A program made the translations under genes and the position numbers. From Candidatus Cryptobacteroides merdigallinarum (GTDB lineage: Bacteria > Bacteroidota > Bacteroidia > Bacteroidales > UBA932): a DNA stretch of 40,432 nucleotides. The stretch is taken from NCBI GenBank assembly GCA_017694655.1, contig JADIMQ010000117.1:1-40432 (forward strand), in the 5' to 3' direction. This document shows positions 8,468 to 17,308 of this stretch, piece after piece; within the stretch, counting starts at the first letter, position 1; each line of letters opens with the position of its first letter. The notes beneath the pieces are model-generated. The model made no database searches. It was not told the DNA's origin and worked only from the letters and a program-made list of their open reading frames with translations.

Positions 8468-9994
8468 ATGAAAGTATTTTTCAGGAAATATCTTGTGGCT
8501 GCGGGCCTTGTGCCGTGGATGCTCCAGGGCTGCAGCGACATGCCTGGCGCCGGTACCGGCGGGGGCGCTCTCGAGATAGTGGCCGACATAGCCGGAGCCG
8601 TCACGGTGGATACCAGGACAGTGGAGGATGAATTCGGCTCATACGACTCGGATTATGACTTCTCCGAAGGGGACATGATAGGATTCTATTCCCTGCGGGA
8701 CGAGACCGGGGCGGACGGCGGGTATTCCAACCTGCCCCTGGTCTACTCCAGCGCGGAAAACTGCTTCAGGAACGAGGCCCTGAATGTTGAATATCCGAAC
8801 AACTTCAGGTACACTTTCGCGTATTATCCCTATTCTGCCGACAACGGCGAGACAGTGGACATATACCGGGAGGACGGGAGTGTCGAGGATGTCCTCGTGG
8901 CCGGGACCGGACAGATTACCCAGGGAAGGATATACCTCAGTTTCGTGCATGCCTTCTCGATGCTGATAATAGTGCCGGGGACAGGGTTCGAAACGGCTGC
9001 GGAGGAGGATACGGATGCTTCCCTCCAGGTCAGGGTAGTCTTGAAGCACGGCCTGTCGGCCCGGGTGGCCAAGGATATGGACGCCGGAAGCATAGACCTT
9101 GTGCTGGAGCAGGACGATGCTGCGGAAACCGCTTTCCTTGCGACCAGGAGGACGGATGTCAGCTATACAGAGAACGGGGATCCCGTGACGGTGTGCTATT
9201 CAGTCATACTTCCTGAAGGGGCGGAGGTCGACTACATAGAGATGACCGACAATCATGGCGAGCTCCAGCGCATCTATTCGGAACTGGATCCTCTTGAAAG
9301 AGGGTGGCGGTATCCTGTGAACGTGAGCATGAGCGGGACAGTCCCTACTGTCCGTCCTTATGAGATACTGCTATGGACCGACGGCGGCACTGTCGAGCTG
9401 GGCGGCACATACGGCATAGGGACGGGACCTGACTTCGGGACCTGGGCGGCGATGTACAACAGGTACACCGCCGGGGACAAAGGGGATGACGTCATTGCCG
9501 CACTCAGCAACTACGGTGAGATGACAGAAGGGAAATGGCGGTTCCAGCTGATTGCGGACATCGACTGCTCCGGGCTTTTCGGAGCATCGGAGCTGGATGT
9601 CGTCGTGTCCGGGCTGTATGACGAGTTCGACGGCAGGAACCATACCCTCAGCGGTCTCGGATGCACATTCGCCGGTGTCCTCGGCGAGGGCGGCAAGATA
9701 ACGGACCTGAACATTGACAGTCCTGACATAACCACGGACAGCACTACCCCTGCCGGGGTCGTGGTCCTGAGCATGACAGGAGGGGAAATCTCGATGTGCG
9801 ACATCACCTCCATCAGGCTGGAGACCGCCGGACCGGCCGGGGCCATCGCCGGCAGCGCCGAAGCCGGCACTATCTCGGGGAACAAGGTCAACGGCCTGCT
9901 TCTCGGGACCTCTTCTTCTCCGGACGGGCTCACCGGGGAGCGTACCGCGGACGTGACTTGCGAGAACAATATTTCTTCCGCCCTGATATTCTGA
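8468..9994 (+). CDS. Fimbrillin-like lipoprotein with short beta-helix extension
   Basis: A 508-residue lipoprotein: lipobox LQGC (Cys22) and a processing-type motif TVDTRTV (Arg50). The first 300 residues show the fimbrillin/Mfa-like_1 pattern, with SEGDMIGFYSLRDE followed by YTFAYYPYS and ending YEILLWTDGG. The remaining 200 residues form an extension: GTWAAMYNRYTAGDKG, WRFQLIADIDCSGLF, FDGRNHTLSGLGCTFAGVLG, then several glycine-bearing strand repeats (TDLNIDSPDI, GGEISMCDITSI, AGTISGNKVNGL). This looks like two to four turns of a GLUG-like right-handed beta-helix, a fold common in adhesins. A tip or adhesive role is inferred. It is spaced 12 nt from the upstream gene. Confidence 0.75.
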   Translation: MKVFFRKYLVAAGLVPWMLQGCSDMPGAGTGGGALEIVADIAGAVTVDTRTVEDEFGSYDSDYDFSEGDMIGFYSLRDETGADGGYSNLPLVYSSAENCFRNEALNVEYPNNFRYTFAYYPYSADNGETVDIYREDGSVEDVLVAGTGQITQGRIYLSFVHAFSMLIIVPGTGFETAAEEDTDASLQVRVVLKHGLSARVAKDMDAGSIDLVLEQDDAAETAFLATRRTDVSYTENGDPVTVCYSVILPEGAEVDYIEMTDNHGELQRIYSELDPLERGWRYPVNVSMSGTVPTVRPYEILLWTDGGTVELGGTYGIGTGPDFGTWAAMYNRYTAGDKGDDVIAALSNYGEMTEGKWRFQLIADIDCSGLFGASELDVVVSGLYDEFDGRNHTLSGLGCTFAGVLGEGGKITDLNIDSPDITTDSTTPAGVVVLSMTGGEISMCDITSIRLETAGPAGAIAGSAEAGTISGNKVNGLLLGTSSSPDGLTGERTADVTCENNISSALIF

Positions 9995-9996
9995 GC

Positions 9997-10002
9997 AGGA
10001 GG
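9997..10002 (+). promoter_or_regulatory. Strong Shine-Dalgarno AGGAGG before the GLUG adhesin gene
   Basis: AGGAGG lies 8 nt before ATG 10011, whereas ATG 10020 would be 17 nt away. This supports 10011 as the start. Such a perfect Shine-Dalgarno is unusual in Bacteroidota and was not noticed before the other fimbrial genes here. Confidence 0.6.
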
Positions 10003-10010
10003 AGCAACTT

Positions 10011-12188
10011 ATGTATCAGATGAAAAGGTTCAGTACAATATCTCTTCTCCTGGCCGGCATCCTGTGCGGGTGCACGGAGGAGAATCTGACAGAAGACCAC
10101 GGCATTTCCCGTGACGGGGACGAGCCTGTGAAGTTCGTCATGGAGGTCCTTCCGGTGGATGGGCTCCCGGCGGACACGAAGGTTGCCCACGGCGGGGAAT
10201 CGTTCGAGACGGGCGACGTCATCCATGTGCAGGCGGATTTCACCCTTGTGGACGGGACACAGACCACAAGTTATGACTGCCTTGAACTCGGGAGCGACGG
10301 GGAATGGATTTCCAAGGAGAGCGAGGACTCTGGAATCCCGTCTTCACCAATGATGTGGCCGTGGGATGCCGAAAAGGCGACTTTCAGGGCATATTACCTC
10401 TCCCATTCTTCCGGAATCCTCGTCTCGGAGACTGCCAGGGTGCTGGACGAGCTGCAGTCCGAGGCCGACCCGCTGTATGCGGAAATCTCGGATGTTCCTT
10501 ACGGAGGTGCGGTGCACCTGGAGTTCGGGCACCTGTGTACCATGCTGACGGTCAGCGGACTTACGGAGAATGAGCAGAGTTTCTGGCTCGAGATGGACGG
10601 GATACGGGACGCATTTTCCCTGACCAGGACGGAAAATGAACTGTCGTTCTCTTTCATAACTTCCGACGCGTCCCTGCGCCCGGGCGGGAGAAACCATGTG
10701 GAGGGGCAGAGCTCCGGTGACGGAAGCGTGACTTTCTATCTCGCTCCCGGAGACTACAGCAATATCGACATCACCTACCGCTACGGCCTTGCATACCTCA
10801 GCCTTACTGACCTGGCAGACCTCGGGAACCTGGAGGCAGGTACCTCCTATACGCTCCAGATAAATCCAGGCTCCGGCAATGTGGACGAGGCCGACGAAGA
10901 GGAGAGGTGGCCGGACCCGGATGACACTTCTGACGATATCCTCCTGAATACGGAAGAGATAGACGCCATGCTCGAGGCGATACATGACGGTGACGAATAC
11001 GTAAGCAATGCAGGGGTGCCCATCATCGCCCAGGATGACAACGGCTCCGTCCTCCTGCGTAACTTGGATTTCCAGAACAACAGCTTCACTCCGCAGACCT
11101 TGCCTAACGGTGCAGTCCTGGACGGGAACTATCATTACATAAAGAATATATCCGGCTCCGCCCTGTTCAGCCAGATGAACGGCAGGGTGAGCAACCTCGG
11201 GATTGTAGGGGGCTCTGTCTCCGGGACAGGTATCGCCAATGCGGGGATACTCTCTCCTTCCAGTTCGGCTTCCGCTGTCATGAACAATCTCCGCCTGAAG
11301 GACATATCCATATCCGTCACTCCGTCCGGAAGCGGAGTCTGCAACCTTGGGGCCTTGACCGGCAACAGTGCCGGAAATGTCATAGGCGTAAGTCTCGGGG
11401 GCACTGTCAGTGTAACGGTAGAGTCGGACAATGTTCCAGGACGGGTACATATAGGCGGACTTGTGGGACAGTCTTCCGGGAGTATCAGCGGGGTTGCCCT
11501 TATGGATGACGACGACCCTGTCGAGATAACCGTGAGATGCCGCTGCCTCTTCCCGGAGGGTGCCGGTGCGGACTATGCCGAGGGCGACCGCTATGTCGGA
11601 GGCCTGGTAGGGCTCTGTACCGGGACTGTCAGGGACTGTACGCTTTCGGCGACAGTGGATGCCTCCCAGACCCAGGGCGTGCTGATGTACACCGGTGGCC
11701 TGATAGGTATGTTGAGGGGTGCGGAAGAAGGTTCCGGCGCCGCCTCCTCTGCAGTCTCCCTGTCCGGTTCCGTGGCTTCCTGCGAGGTGACAGGGGGCCT
11801 TGCCTACCCTCTGGACAATACTACCAACGGGGAGGGCCGTTCCTATACCGGCGGCCTGGTAGGCTATTCCTATTATGCCTCTTCCGTGTCTGACTGCGTT
11901 TCCATGGGAACTGTGTACGGGCATGACTATGAACCTGATTTCACGCCTTACGAGAACTCCTATTATGCCATCGGCGGGGCGTTCGGCCAGATTTTCGGAG
12001 CCGATACTGACGTGTCGGGAGTGGATGTGAGGGGAGATATCGAGACTTCCATAACCCCGGCAGCCGATGACCTTTACTTCATAGGACTTTTTGCCGGACG
12101 TGCGGACAAGGATTACTCTTCCGGCAATACCGTAAACAATTCCGGAGGATACGATTTCACGGGAGAGCTCGGGAATATCCATTATTGA
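10011..12188 (+). CDS. Large fimbrillin-like lipoprotein with GLUG beta-helix, candidate tip adhesin
   Basis: A 725-residue lipoprotein, the largest product of the operon. The signal peptide ends in ILCGC (Cys21); ADTKVAH (Lys57) is the likely processing site. Residues about 35-300 are fimbrillin-like (ETGDVIHVQADF, ATFRAYYLSH, ending SYTLQINPGSG). From about 320 an entry module (EIDAMLEAIHDGDEYV) leads to a long series of GLUG-type repeats: IGGLVGQSSGSISG, VGGLVGLCTGTVRDCTL, TGGLIGMLRG, TGGLVGYSYYASSVSDCV, IGGAFGQIFG and IGLFAGRADK. GLUG repeats build right-handed beta-helices in bacterial surface adhesins. A binding role at the fimbrial tip is inferred from this and from the position in the operon. 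Confidence 0.8.
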   Translation: MYQMKRFSTISLLLAGILCGCTEENLTEDHGISRDGDEPVKFVMEVLPVDGLPADTKVAHGGESFETGDVIHVQADFTLVDGTQTTSYDCLELGSDGEWISKESEDSGIPSSPMMWPWDAEKATFRAYYLSHSSGILVSETARVLDELQSEADPLYAEISDVPYGGAVHLEFGHLCTMLTVSGLTENEQSFWLEMDGIRDAFSLTRTENELSFSFITSDASLRPGGRNHVEGQSSGDGSVTFYLAPGDYSNIDITYRYGLAYLSLTDLADLGNLEAGTSYTLQINPGSGNVDEADEEERWPDPDDTSDDILLNTEEIDAMLEAIHDGDEYVSNAGVPIIAQDDNGSVLLRNLDFQNNSFTPQTLPNGAVLDGNYHYIKNISGSALFSQMNGRVSNLGIVGGSVSGTGIANAGILSPSSSASAVMNNLRLKDISISVTPSGSGVCNLGALTGNSAGNVIGVSLGGTVSVTVESDNVPGRVHIGGLVGQSSGSISGVALMDDDDPVEITVRCRCLFPEGAGADYAEGDRYVGGLVGLCTGTVRDCTLSATVDASQTQGVLMYTGGLIGMLRGAEEGSGAASSAVSLSGSVASCEVTGGLAYPLDNTTNGEGRSYTGGLVGYSYYASSVSDCVSMGTVYGHDYEPDFTPYENSYYAIGGAFGQIFGADTDVSGVDVRGDIETSITPAADDLYFIGLFAGRADKDYSSGNTVNNSGGYDFTGELGNIHY

Positions 12189-12262
12189 TTGCAGTGCGGG
12201 CGGCCGGCGGAACTTCCCGTTCCCGGGTCAAGTCCGTACGGTGCCTGATAATTCGGATTGAT

Positions 12263-13600
12263 ATGAAAAAAATAGGATTAGGATATCTGACATTGTTTTC
12301 CGCCGCGGTGCTCGCAGCCGTGTCCGCGGTGTCCTGCAGCCGGGACGGCGCATCGTCCGTGCCGGACGGTGACTTTGATGTGGTCTTCGGCGGGGCCGTC
12401 AGGAAGACCGGTCCGGCCACAAAGGCCGGGGACTTCAACGAGGACGACTTCATAATGATAAACAGTTCGTCCAGCGCGGTGTTCGGGGACATTTCAATAT
12501 GCAGCCATGTGGATGGGAGCGAGGATGTCATCTCCGTCTACGAGGCTGCCGACGGGGTGGAAGGCAGGCTCGCCGTGAAGTCTGGCAGCCAGCCCCTGAT
12601 ATGGAACGGACTGGATGCCGGGCACACTTTCTATGCCTGGACTTCCCCTTCCGGCGAGTCCGGAGGAGTTGATATGTCTGACACTGACCTGACTCAGGGT
12701 ACAGTGACTTTCGGTACCGGAAGGGATACTGGCCTGGAGCAGTTCATCGTGGCCGAGGAGGGCCCTGTGTCATACCAGGACAACGGTTCATACGTGCGCC
12801 TGCTGTTCTACAGGCCGGTGGCGAAGATCCGTCTGGAGAGCCTCACCCATATCGATGCAAACGGGTCCCGTACGCAGATAGAGCAGTGCAGCATCCTCTT
12901 CCCGAACCTTCCGCGCACTTCCGTTTTCGACGCCATGAAGGAAAGGGTCGACGGGGGCAACTACGGGGACGTATGGCTTGTGTCCGGCGATACCGGATAT
13001 GTGGAGCCGGAGAATGGCCTGCTCTGGAAATGGGATGTGACATCCGGCAATTCCGTTGCTGACAGTGAGCTTTTCCTGCATCCTTTCGAATTCGGGACCG
13101 ATCCTGGTGCAGCCGACGGTGACCAGCCGGACGAGACGCAGCCGGGGTATTTCATCGTGACTGCAGAGATCGACGGGGTGGAAAAGACCTACTTTGCCTC
13201 CCTTGCCGGCATGATCGACGTCACTGAGCTCCAGGCAGGGCAGTTCATGAGAATGCAGCTGTCCGTGCAGGACGGTGCCGCCGGCGGGATAGGATGCCAG
13301 ATAGTGGACTGGAACACAGAGACCGAGACCGATGTCATACACAGGCGTCCTGGGGTCTATTCTGCCGAGGATGCCGCGTCGCTGCTGCAGATTCTATCTT
13401 CTGACCCGGTGGACCTGGATGCCCTCGACCGCTTCTGTACCGGCGGCAATGTAATCCACCTTTATACGGAAGTTGACTGGAGTTCCGTCACCGGTACCCT
13501 GACAATACCTGACGGGTACACTCTTGACGCGCAGGGCTATGCCGTCATCCTCGGCAGCGGGGGTTCCCTTGCCGGTGATGTCACAGGGCTGGCCGGATGA
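12263..13600 (+). CDS. Fimbrillin-like lipoprotein, last gene of the fimbrial operon
   Basis: A 445-residue lipoprotein. ATG 12263 is chosen because it begins a proper signal peptide (MKKIGLGYLTLFSAA, lipobox AVSC, Cys25); an upstream in-frame start at 12185 would add a non-signal leader. A processing-type motif ATKAGDF (Lys54) follows. The pilin-like part, with ITVEAPVAKI-like strands such as RLLFYRPVAKIRLES, ends QIVDWNTETETDV. A short C-terminal module begins GVYSAEDAASLLQIL and ends DGYTLDAQGYAVILGSG, so the beta-helix entry is present but almost no turns follow. The 74-nt gap before it is the longest in the operon. A strong bidirectional terminator follows the stop. Confidence 0.74.
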   Translation: MKKIGLGYLTLFSAAVLAAVSAVSCSRDGASSVPDGDFDVVFGGAVRKTGPATKAGDFNEDDFIMINSSSSAVFGDISICSHVDGSEDVISVYEAADGVEGRLAVKSGSQPLIWNGLDAGHTFYAWTSPSGESGGVDMSDTDLTQGTVTFGTGRDTGLEQFIVAEEGPVSYQDNGSYVRLLFYRPVAKIRLESLTHIDANGSRTQIEQCSILFPNLPRTSVFDAMKERVDGGNYGDVWLVSGDTGYVEPENGLLWKWDVTSGNSVADSELFLHPFEFGTDPGAADGDQPDETQPGYFIVTAEIDGVEKTYFASLAGMIDVTELQAGQFMRMQLSVQDGAAGGIGCQIVDWNTETETDVIHRRPGVYSAEDAASLLQILSSDPVDLDALDRFCTGGNVIHLYTEVDWSSVTGTLTIPDGYTLDAQGYAVILGSGGSLAGDVTGLAG

Positions 13601-13604
13601 CCGC

Positions 13605-13649
13605 CTGTGCGGGCTGCCGGGGTCTTGACAGTCTCTTCAGCCCGCACAG
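13605..13649. terminator. Bidirectional terminator between the fimbrial operon and the lacI-type gene
   Basis: CTGTGCGGGCTG (13605-13616) and CAGCCCGCACAG (13638-13649) form a perfect 12-bp stem with a 21-base loop, followed by TCTGTTT. It lies between two convergent genes (ends at 13600 and 13656) and would serve both strands. Confidence 0.8.
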
Positions 13650-13655
13650 TCTGTT

Positions 13656-14723
13656 TCAGTCCGTATAGATTTCCTTGTACATAGGGAGGTTTTCCTTTAT
13701 CACGATGTCCGTGGGCATGAAGTGCAGGACATTCTTCTCCTTTATGTTGTAGAGGAGGGTCCTTATAACGGCTTTCACGGCGTGGAAGCCCTGCAGTTCA
13801 GGTCTCTGGCATATTATGGCGGAGATGGTGCCGTCCTTGACGCAGCGTATGTTGTTGTCCGTGAGGTCGAAGGAGATTAGCCGGATGTCCTTTACCCCGA
13901 TGGAGGCGAGGCTGTCGGCGACTATATAGCCGCGGGAGTTCAGCACCGCTATCCCCTTTACCCCGGGGTTCTCTTCCATGAACCTTATTATGTCCTTCCT
14001 GGACTCCTCCGGCTCCAGCACGGATATCTTGGATTCTTTTATCACCCTCCTGTAGCTCAGGCTGCCGAAGTACTGCATCAGGCCTTTCATCCTGGTCATG
14101 GAGTTGTTTGCCCTCTCGTTCCCGATTCTCCTCGAGCCGAACACGGCGAGCTCGGCGTCTTTCGGGGTAAAGAGGTTGAGGAGCCTTCCCACTATCTGCC
14201 CGCAGGCGTTCTGGTCCGAGGAATATGTGACGGCCGGGCTCGTGCGCTCGATTACCGAGTCCACGAACGCGTAGGGGATTCCCGCCTCGTCGAGTTCCCT
14301 GCAGAGGGATACTGTCTCCGAGACGAAGGTGGCCCCGATTATGACGGCGTTCGGCTTCTTCTCCGGTATCTCCCGGAAGGAGTTCCGGCAGGAGTAGATG
14401 TCGAACTGGTTGTAGAAGGCGTACTCGCAGTCTATGGTTATGTCGGAATATTCGTCCAGGGCATGTTCTATGCCGCTCTTGACCGTGCCCCAGTATTCGC
14501 CCCTGATGGCTGTGGGGATGGCTATTATCAGCTTGTAGGCCTTTTTCAGCGAGACGGCGGAGGTGTGTATATTGTATCTGTACCCGGTCTCCGCGAGCAC
14601 TTTCTCCACCGCTTCCCTGCTTTTTCCGGAAACATTCCCCCTGTTGTGAAGTATCCTGTCCACCGTGCCGGCGGATACCCCGGCCATCCTAGCTATATCC
14701 TTTATCTTGACCTGCCTAGCCAT
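13656..14723 (-). CDS. LacI-family transcriptional regulator of the hexuronate locus
   Basis: A 355-residue LacI/GalR regulator. The N-terminus (from MARQVKIKDIARMAGVSAG) is a canonical LacI helix-turn-helix, with TVDRILHNRGNVS as recognition and hinge region (residues about 5-50). It is followed by a periplasmic-binding-like effector domain (KLIIAIPT, KPNAVIIGA, LISFDLTDNNI). Start 14723 is preferred; a longer frame back to 14801 has no LacI-like sequence. It is transcribed divergently from the SDR-uxuA pair, with a perfect 16-bp palindrome between them that overlaps the uxu promoter. Repression relieved by a hexuronate-pathway intermediate is the likely mode, but the ligand cannot be read from sequence. 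Confidence 0.88.
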   Translation of the reverse strand: MARQVKIKDIARMAGVSAGTVDRILHNRGNVSGKSREAVEKVLAETGYRYNIHTSAVSLKKAYKLIIAIPTAIRGEYWGTVKSGIEHALDEYSDITIDCEYAFYNQFDIYSCRNSFREIPEKKPNAVIIGATFVSETVSLCRELDEAGIPYAFVDSVIERTSPAVTYSSDQNACGQIVGRLLNLFTPKDAELAVFGSRRIGNERANNSMTRMKGLMQYFGSLSYRRVIKESKISVLEPEESRKDIIRFMEENPGVKGIAVLNSRGYIVADSLASIGVKDIRLISFDLTDNNIRCVKDGTISAIICQRPELQGFHAVKAVIRTLLYNIKEKNVLHFMPTDIVIKENLPMYKEIYTD

Positions 14724-14945
14724 AAGCTGCTGTTTTTGTGTTAAAGAGCCTGTCCCTGAATACGGGGAGGCTGTTCCCGCCAGGGATTTGACTGTCCGCA
14801 AGACTGCCCTGAAGAGTCAGCCCGGGTCCAGCCGGGGATCTGGATTATGAACAGGGGCAGGTCCCTCCACTTCGGGTTCTGCCCTCCGGCCGGTAGGGCT
14901 ACACGGGGTATTGTCACGGATAATCTTACCAAATATTGTATTTTT

Positions 14946-14977
14946 TTGTAAAATAACCAAAATAATTTTTAATTTTG
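14946..14977 (+). promoter_or_regulatory. Promoter of the SDR-uxuA operon
   Basis: TTG at 14946-14948 and TAATTTTG at 14970-14977 are separated by 21 bp, matching the Bacteroidota -33/-7 pattern (TTG, TAnnTTTG). The -7 box runs into the LacI-type operator at 14975. Confidence 0.65.
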
Positions 14978-14990
14978 TGCACGTGCACAA
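14975..14990. promoter_or_regulatory. LacI-type operator, perfect 16-bp palindrome
   Basis: TTGTGCACGTGCACAA is a perfect palindrome centred on CG, the usual form of LacI/GalR-family operators. It overlaps the last bases of the -7 box and the expected start point, so binding should block transcription of the SDR and uxuA genes. Confidence 0.8.
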
Positions 14991-15096
14991 CCATTGTGCC
15001 CCCGGAAAGCGGAAAACGGAGGGAGTTTCCGGGCTTTTTACAGGGATTTAACCGGAATTGCTTCAGTGACAGTTCCGTAAAATTTTCAATATCGCA

Positions 15097-15915
15097 ATGG
15101 ACAATTTATTCGACATTTCAGGAAAAGTCGTTGTCATGACCGGGGCCTGCGGGATCCTCGGCACGACCATCGTCAAGTATTTCGCCTCACAGGGGGCCAA
15201 GGTAGTGCTCCTGGACCTGGGGCGCACTTCGGAGCTGGCTGCATCCATCATCTCGGAAATAGAGTCCGATGGGGGAGAGGCCGTGTTCTTCCCTACCGAT
15301 GTCCTCGACAAGGCTGTCCTTGAGGACAATTACAACAGGATAATGGAGCGTTTCGGCCGTATCGACATCCTTCTGAACGCGGCTGGCGGCAATATGGCTT
15401 CCGCCACTGTCCCGCCGGACAAGACCATCTTCGACCTGGACATAGCTGCGGTGAAGAAGGTCACGGAACTGAACCTTTTCGGGACCATCATCCCGACCAT
15501 GGTCTTCGCCAGGGCCATGGCCGCGCAGAAGTCCGGCTCCATAATTAACTTCGCGAGCGAGTCCGCCCTGCGTCCGCTTACGAGGGTGGCAGGTTACGGT
15601 GTCGCCAAGGCTGCGGTGGCAAACTGGACAAAATATCTCTGCGCCGAGCTGGCGATGAAGTTCGGGGAGGGCATAAGGGTGAATGCGATTGCTCCGGGGT
15701 TCCTCCTTACAAACCAGAACAGGACCCTGCTCACCAATCCGGACGGGAGTCTCACCGACCGTTCCCACACCATCCTGGCCCATACCCCTATCGGGCGGTT
15801 CCTCGAGCCTGAGGAGCTCCTCGGCACTCTCCACTGGTTGGCCTCGGATGCCTCGAAGGCTGTGACCGGGACCGTGGCCGTGGTAGACGGCGGATTCGAC
15901 TCCTTCTCTATATGA
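15097..15915 (+). CDS. SDR oxidoreductase, probable D-mannonate oxidoreductase (fructuronate reductase)
   Basis: A 272-residue classical short-chain dehydrogenase. The Rossmann nucleotide motif is TGACGILG (15-22), the structural motif is NAAGG (94-98), and the catalytic Ser154, Tyr167 and Lys171 lie in FASESALRP and YGVAK. The C-terminal GTVAVVDGGF is also typical. SDRs next to uxuA in Bacteroidota are commonly D-mannonate oxidoreductases that interconvert D-fructuronate and D-mannonate with NAD(H), doing the work of the unrelated UxuB. That assignment rests on the neighbour; the fold alone fits many substrates. It is the first gene after the operator-controlled promoter, and uxuA starts 26 nt downstream. 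Confidence 0.85.
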   Translation: MDNLFDISGKVVVMTGACGILGTTIVKYFASQGAKVVLLDLGRTSELAASIISEIESDGGEAVFFPTDVLDKAVLEDNYNRIMERFGRIDILLNAAGGNMASATVPPDKTIFDLDIAAVKKVTELNLFGTIIPTMVFARAMAAQKSGSIINFASESALRPLTRVAGYGVAKAAVANWTKYLCAELAMKFGEGIRVNAIAPGFLLTNQNRTLLTNPDGSLTDRSHTILAHTPIGRFLEPEELLGTLHWLASDASKAVTGTVAVVDGGFDSFSI

Positions 15916-15941
15916 TGCCGTTTCCGGATTACTGAAAAAAG

Positions 15942-17126
15942 ATGAAGATTATGTATTTGATGAAAGAAAGCTGGCGCTGGTATGGACCGGATGACCCTGT
16001 GAGCCTGAGCTTTATCCGTCAGGCCGGTGTTACGGACATAGTCCATGCCCTGCACCACATACCCAACGGCGAAGTGTGGCCGGTGGAGGAGATAAGGAAG
16101 CGTCAGAAGATGATAGCTGACGCCGGACTGGTCTGGAGTGTTGTCGAGAGTGTACCCGTACACGAGCATATCAAGACGCAGACAGGTGATTTCCAGAAAT
16201 ATATCCAGAATTACAAGCAGTCTATAAGGAACCTTGCGGAATGCGGCATAAAGTGCGTCACCTACAACTTCATGCCGGTGCTTGACTGGACAAGGACAAA
16301 CCTTTTCTACGAGATGGAGGACGGCTCCCGCGGCCTGCGCTTCGAACGTGCGGCCTTCGTGGCCTTCGATCTCTTCATCCTGAAGAGGAAAGGTGCGGAG
16401 AAAGAGTACACGGAGGAGGAGATTGCCAAGGCCAAGGCACGTTTCGGCCAGATGGATGAGGCCGAGATAGAGCTGATTACGAGGAACATGATTGCCGGGC
16501 TCCCTGGCAGCGAGGAAAGTTTCACCCTCGACCAGTTCCGCGAGGCCCTCGCCCGCTACGACGGGGTGGATGCCGATAAGCTGCGCGGGAACCTTATCTA
16601 TTTCCTGAAGGAGGTATGTCCTGTTGCCGACGAGTGCGGGGTTGAGATGGTCATCCATCCGGACGACCCGCCTTATCCTATCCTCGGGCTGCCGCGTATC
16701 CTGTCCACGGCGGAGGATTTCAGGAAGCTGGTTGCGGCTGTGCCTAATGTTTCCAACGGCCTTTGCCTGTGCACCGGTTCTTTCGGGGTGCGTCCGGACA
16801 ACGACCTGGTCTCCATGATGTACGAATTCGGGGACAGGGTGGGCTTTGTCCATCTCCGCAGCACCAAGAGGGATGCCGAGGGCGATTTCTACGAGGCCAA
16901 CCATCTTGAGGGAGACGTGGACATGTACGGCATGATGAAGGCCCTTCTCGAGGTGCAGCAGCGCAGGAAGGTGTCCATCCCGGTACGTCCGGACCACGGG
17001 CACCAGATGTGCGACGACCTCGGCCGCAAGTCCAACCCGGGGTATTCCTACTACGGCAGGATGCGCGGTATCGCCGAACTCCGTGGCCTGCAGATGGGCA
17101 TAGCCAGGAGCATGGACCTGAAATAG
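15942..17126 (+). CDS. uxuA: D-mannonate dehydratase
   Basis: A 394-residue enzyme of the UxuA family (xylose-isomerase-like TIM barrel), which dehydrates D-mannonate to 2-keto-3-deoxy-D-gluconate. Family hallmarks are [10 protein letters not shown] near the N-terminus, [37 protein letters not shown] with metal-binding His/Asp, [23 protein letters not shown] and RPDHGHQM. The length matches the family. It follows the SDR gene by 26 nt, and together they make the lower glucuronate branch. KDG kinase and aldolase genes are not in the window. Confidence 0.95.
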   Translation: MKIMYLMKESWRWYGPDDPVSLSFIRQAGVTDIVHALHHIPNGEVWPVEEIRKRQKMIADAGLVWSVVESVPVHEHIKTQTGDFQKYIQNYKQSIRNLAECGIKCVTYNFMPVLDWTRTNLFYEMEDGSRGLRFERAAFVAFDLFILKRKGAEKEYTEEEIAKAKARFGQMDEAEIELITRNMIAGLPGSEESFTLDQFREALARYDGVDADKLRGNLIYFLKEVCPVADECGVEMVIHPDDPPYPILGLPRILSTAEDFRKLVAAVPNVSNGLCLCTGSFGVRPDNDLVSMMYEFGDRVGFVHLRSTKRDAEGDFYEANHLEGDVDMYGMMKALLEVQQRRKVSIPVRPDHGHQMCDDLGRKSNPGYSYYGRMRGIAELRGLQMGIARSMDLK

Positions 17127-17161
17127 TCCCTGTGCCCTGACTTTCCTTAAAGAGGGGTGGT

Positions 17162-17184
17162 ATGCATTAGTCCATAGAATGCAT
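17162..17184. terminator. Hairpin after uxuA
   Basis: ATGCATT (17162-17168) pairs with AATGCAT (17178-17184) around nine bases, shortly after the uxuA stop. The stem is weak on its own and may belong with the larger hairpin just downstream. Confidence 0.4.
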
Positions 17185-17205
17185 GGCTCCGATTCCGTTC
17201 TGCCT

Positions 17206-17254
17206 ATTAGAGTAAGTCACCGGCCGGCTTTGACGGCTGGTGACTTGCTCTAAT
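17206..17254. terminator. Large 21-bp hairpin, probable terminator of the uxu operon
   Basis: The arms at 17206-17226 and 17234-17254 pair over 21 bases with only two G-U wobbles and a 7-base loop (GCTTTGA). It lies 80 bases after uxuA and reads equally on both strands. No long U-run follows, so it may work as an mRNA 3'-end structure as well as a terminator. Confidence 0.65.
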
Positions 17255-17308
17255 GGGCGTTTGTCTCCGGAGGTCAGATTAGAATGGGGTAATATTTAAT
17301 GTCAGCTC

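Larger units (their letters stand above)
14724..15096. other. Divergent control region of the lacI-type and uxu genes
   Basis: A gene-free stretch of 373 bases. The half next to the regulator is GC-rich. The middle (14930-14975) is very AT-rich and holds the uxu promoter and operator. The leader from the operator to ATG 15097 is about 105 nt and holds no clear structure. I could not identify a convincing TAnnTTTG box facing the regulator gene. Confidence 0.6.

Noticed and set aside
10344..12182. 612-codon open frame on the - strand, opposite the GLUG lipoprotein
   Set aside because: It is the antisense of a gene with signal peptide and clear repeats; its translation has no family features. 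Long antisense frames are expected in GC-rich genes.
15594..17003. 469-codon open frame on the - strand, opposite the SDR and uxuA genes
   Set aside because: Shadow of two clear enzymes; no recognisable motifs.
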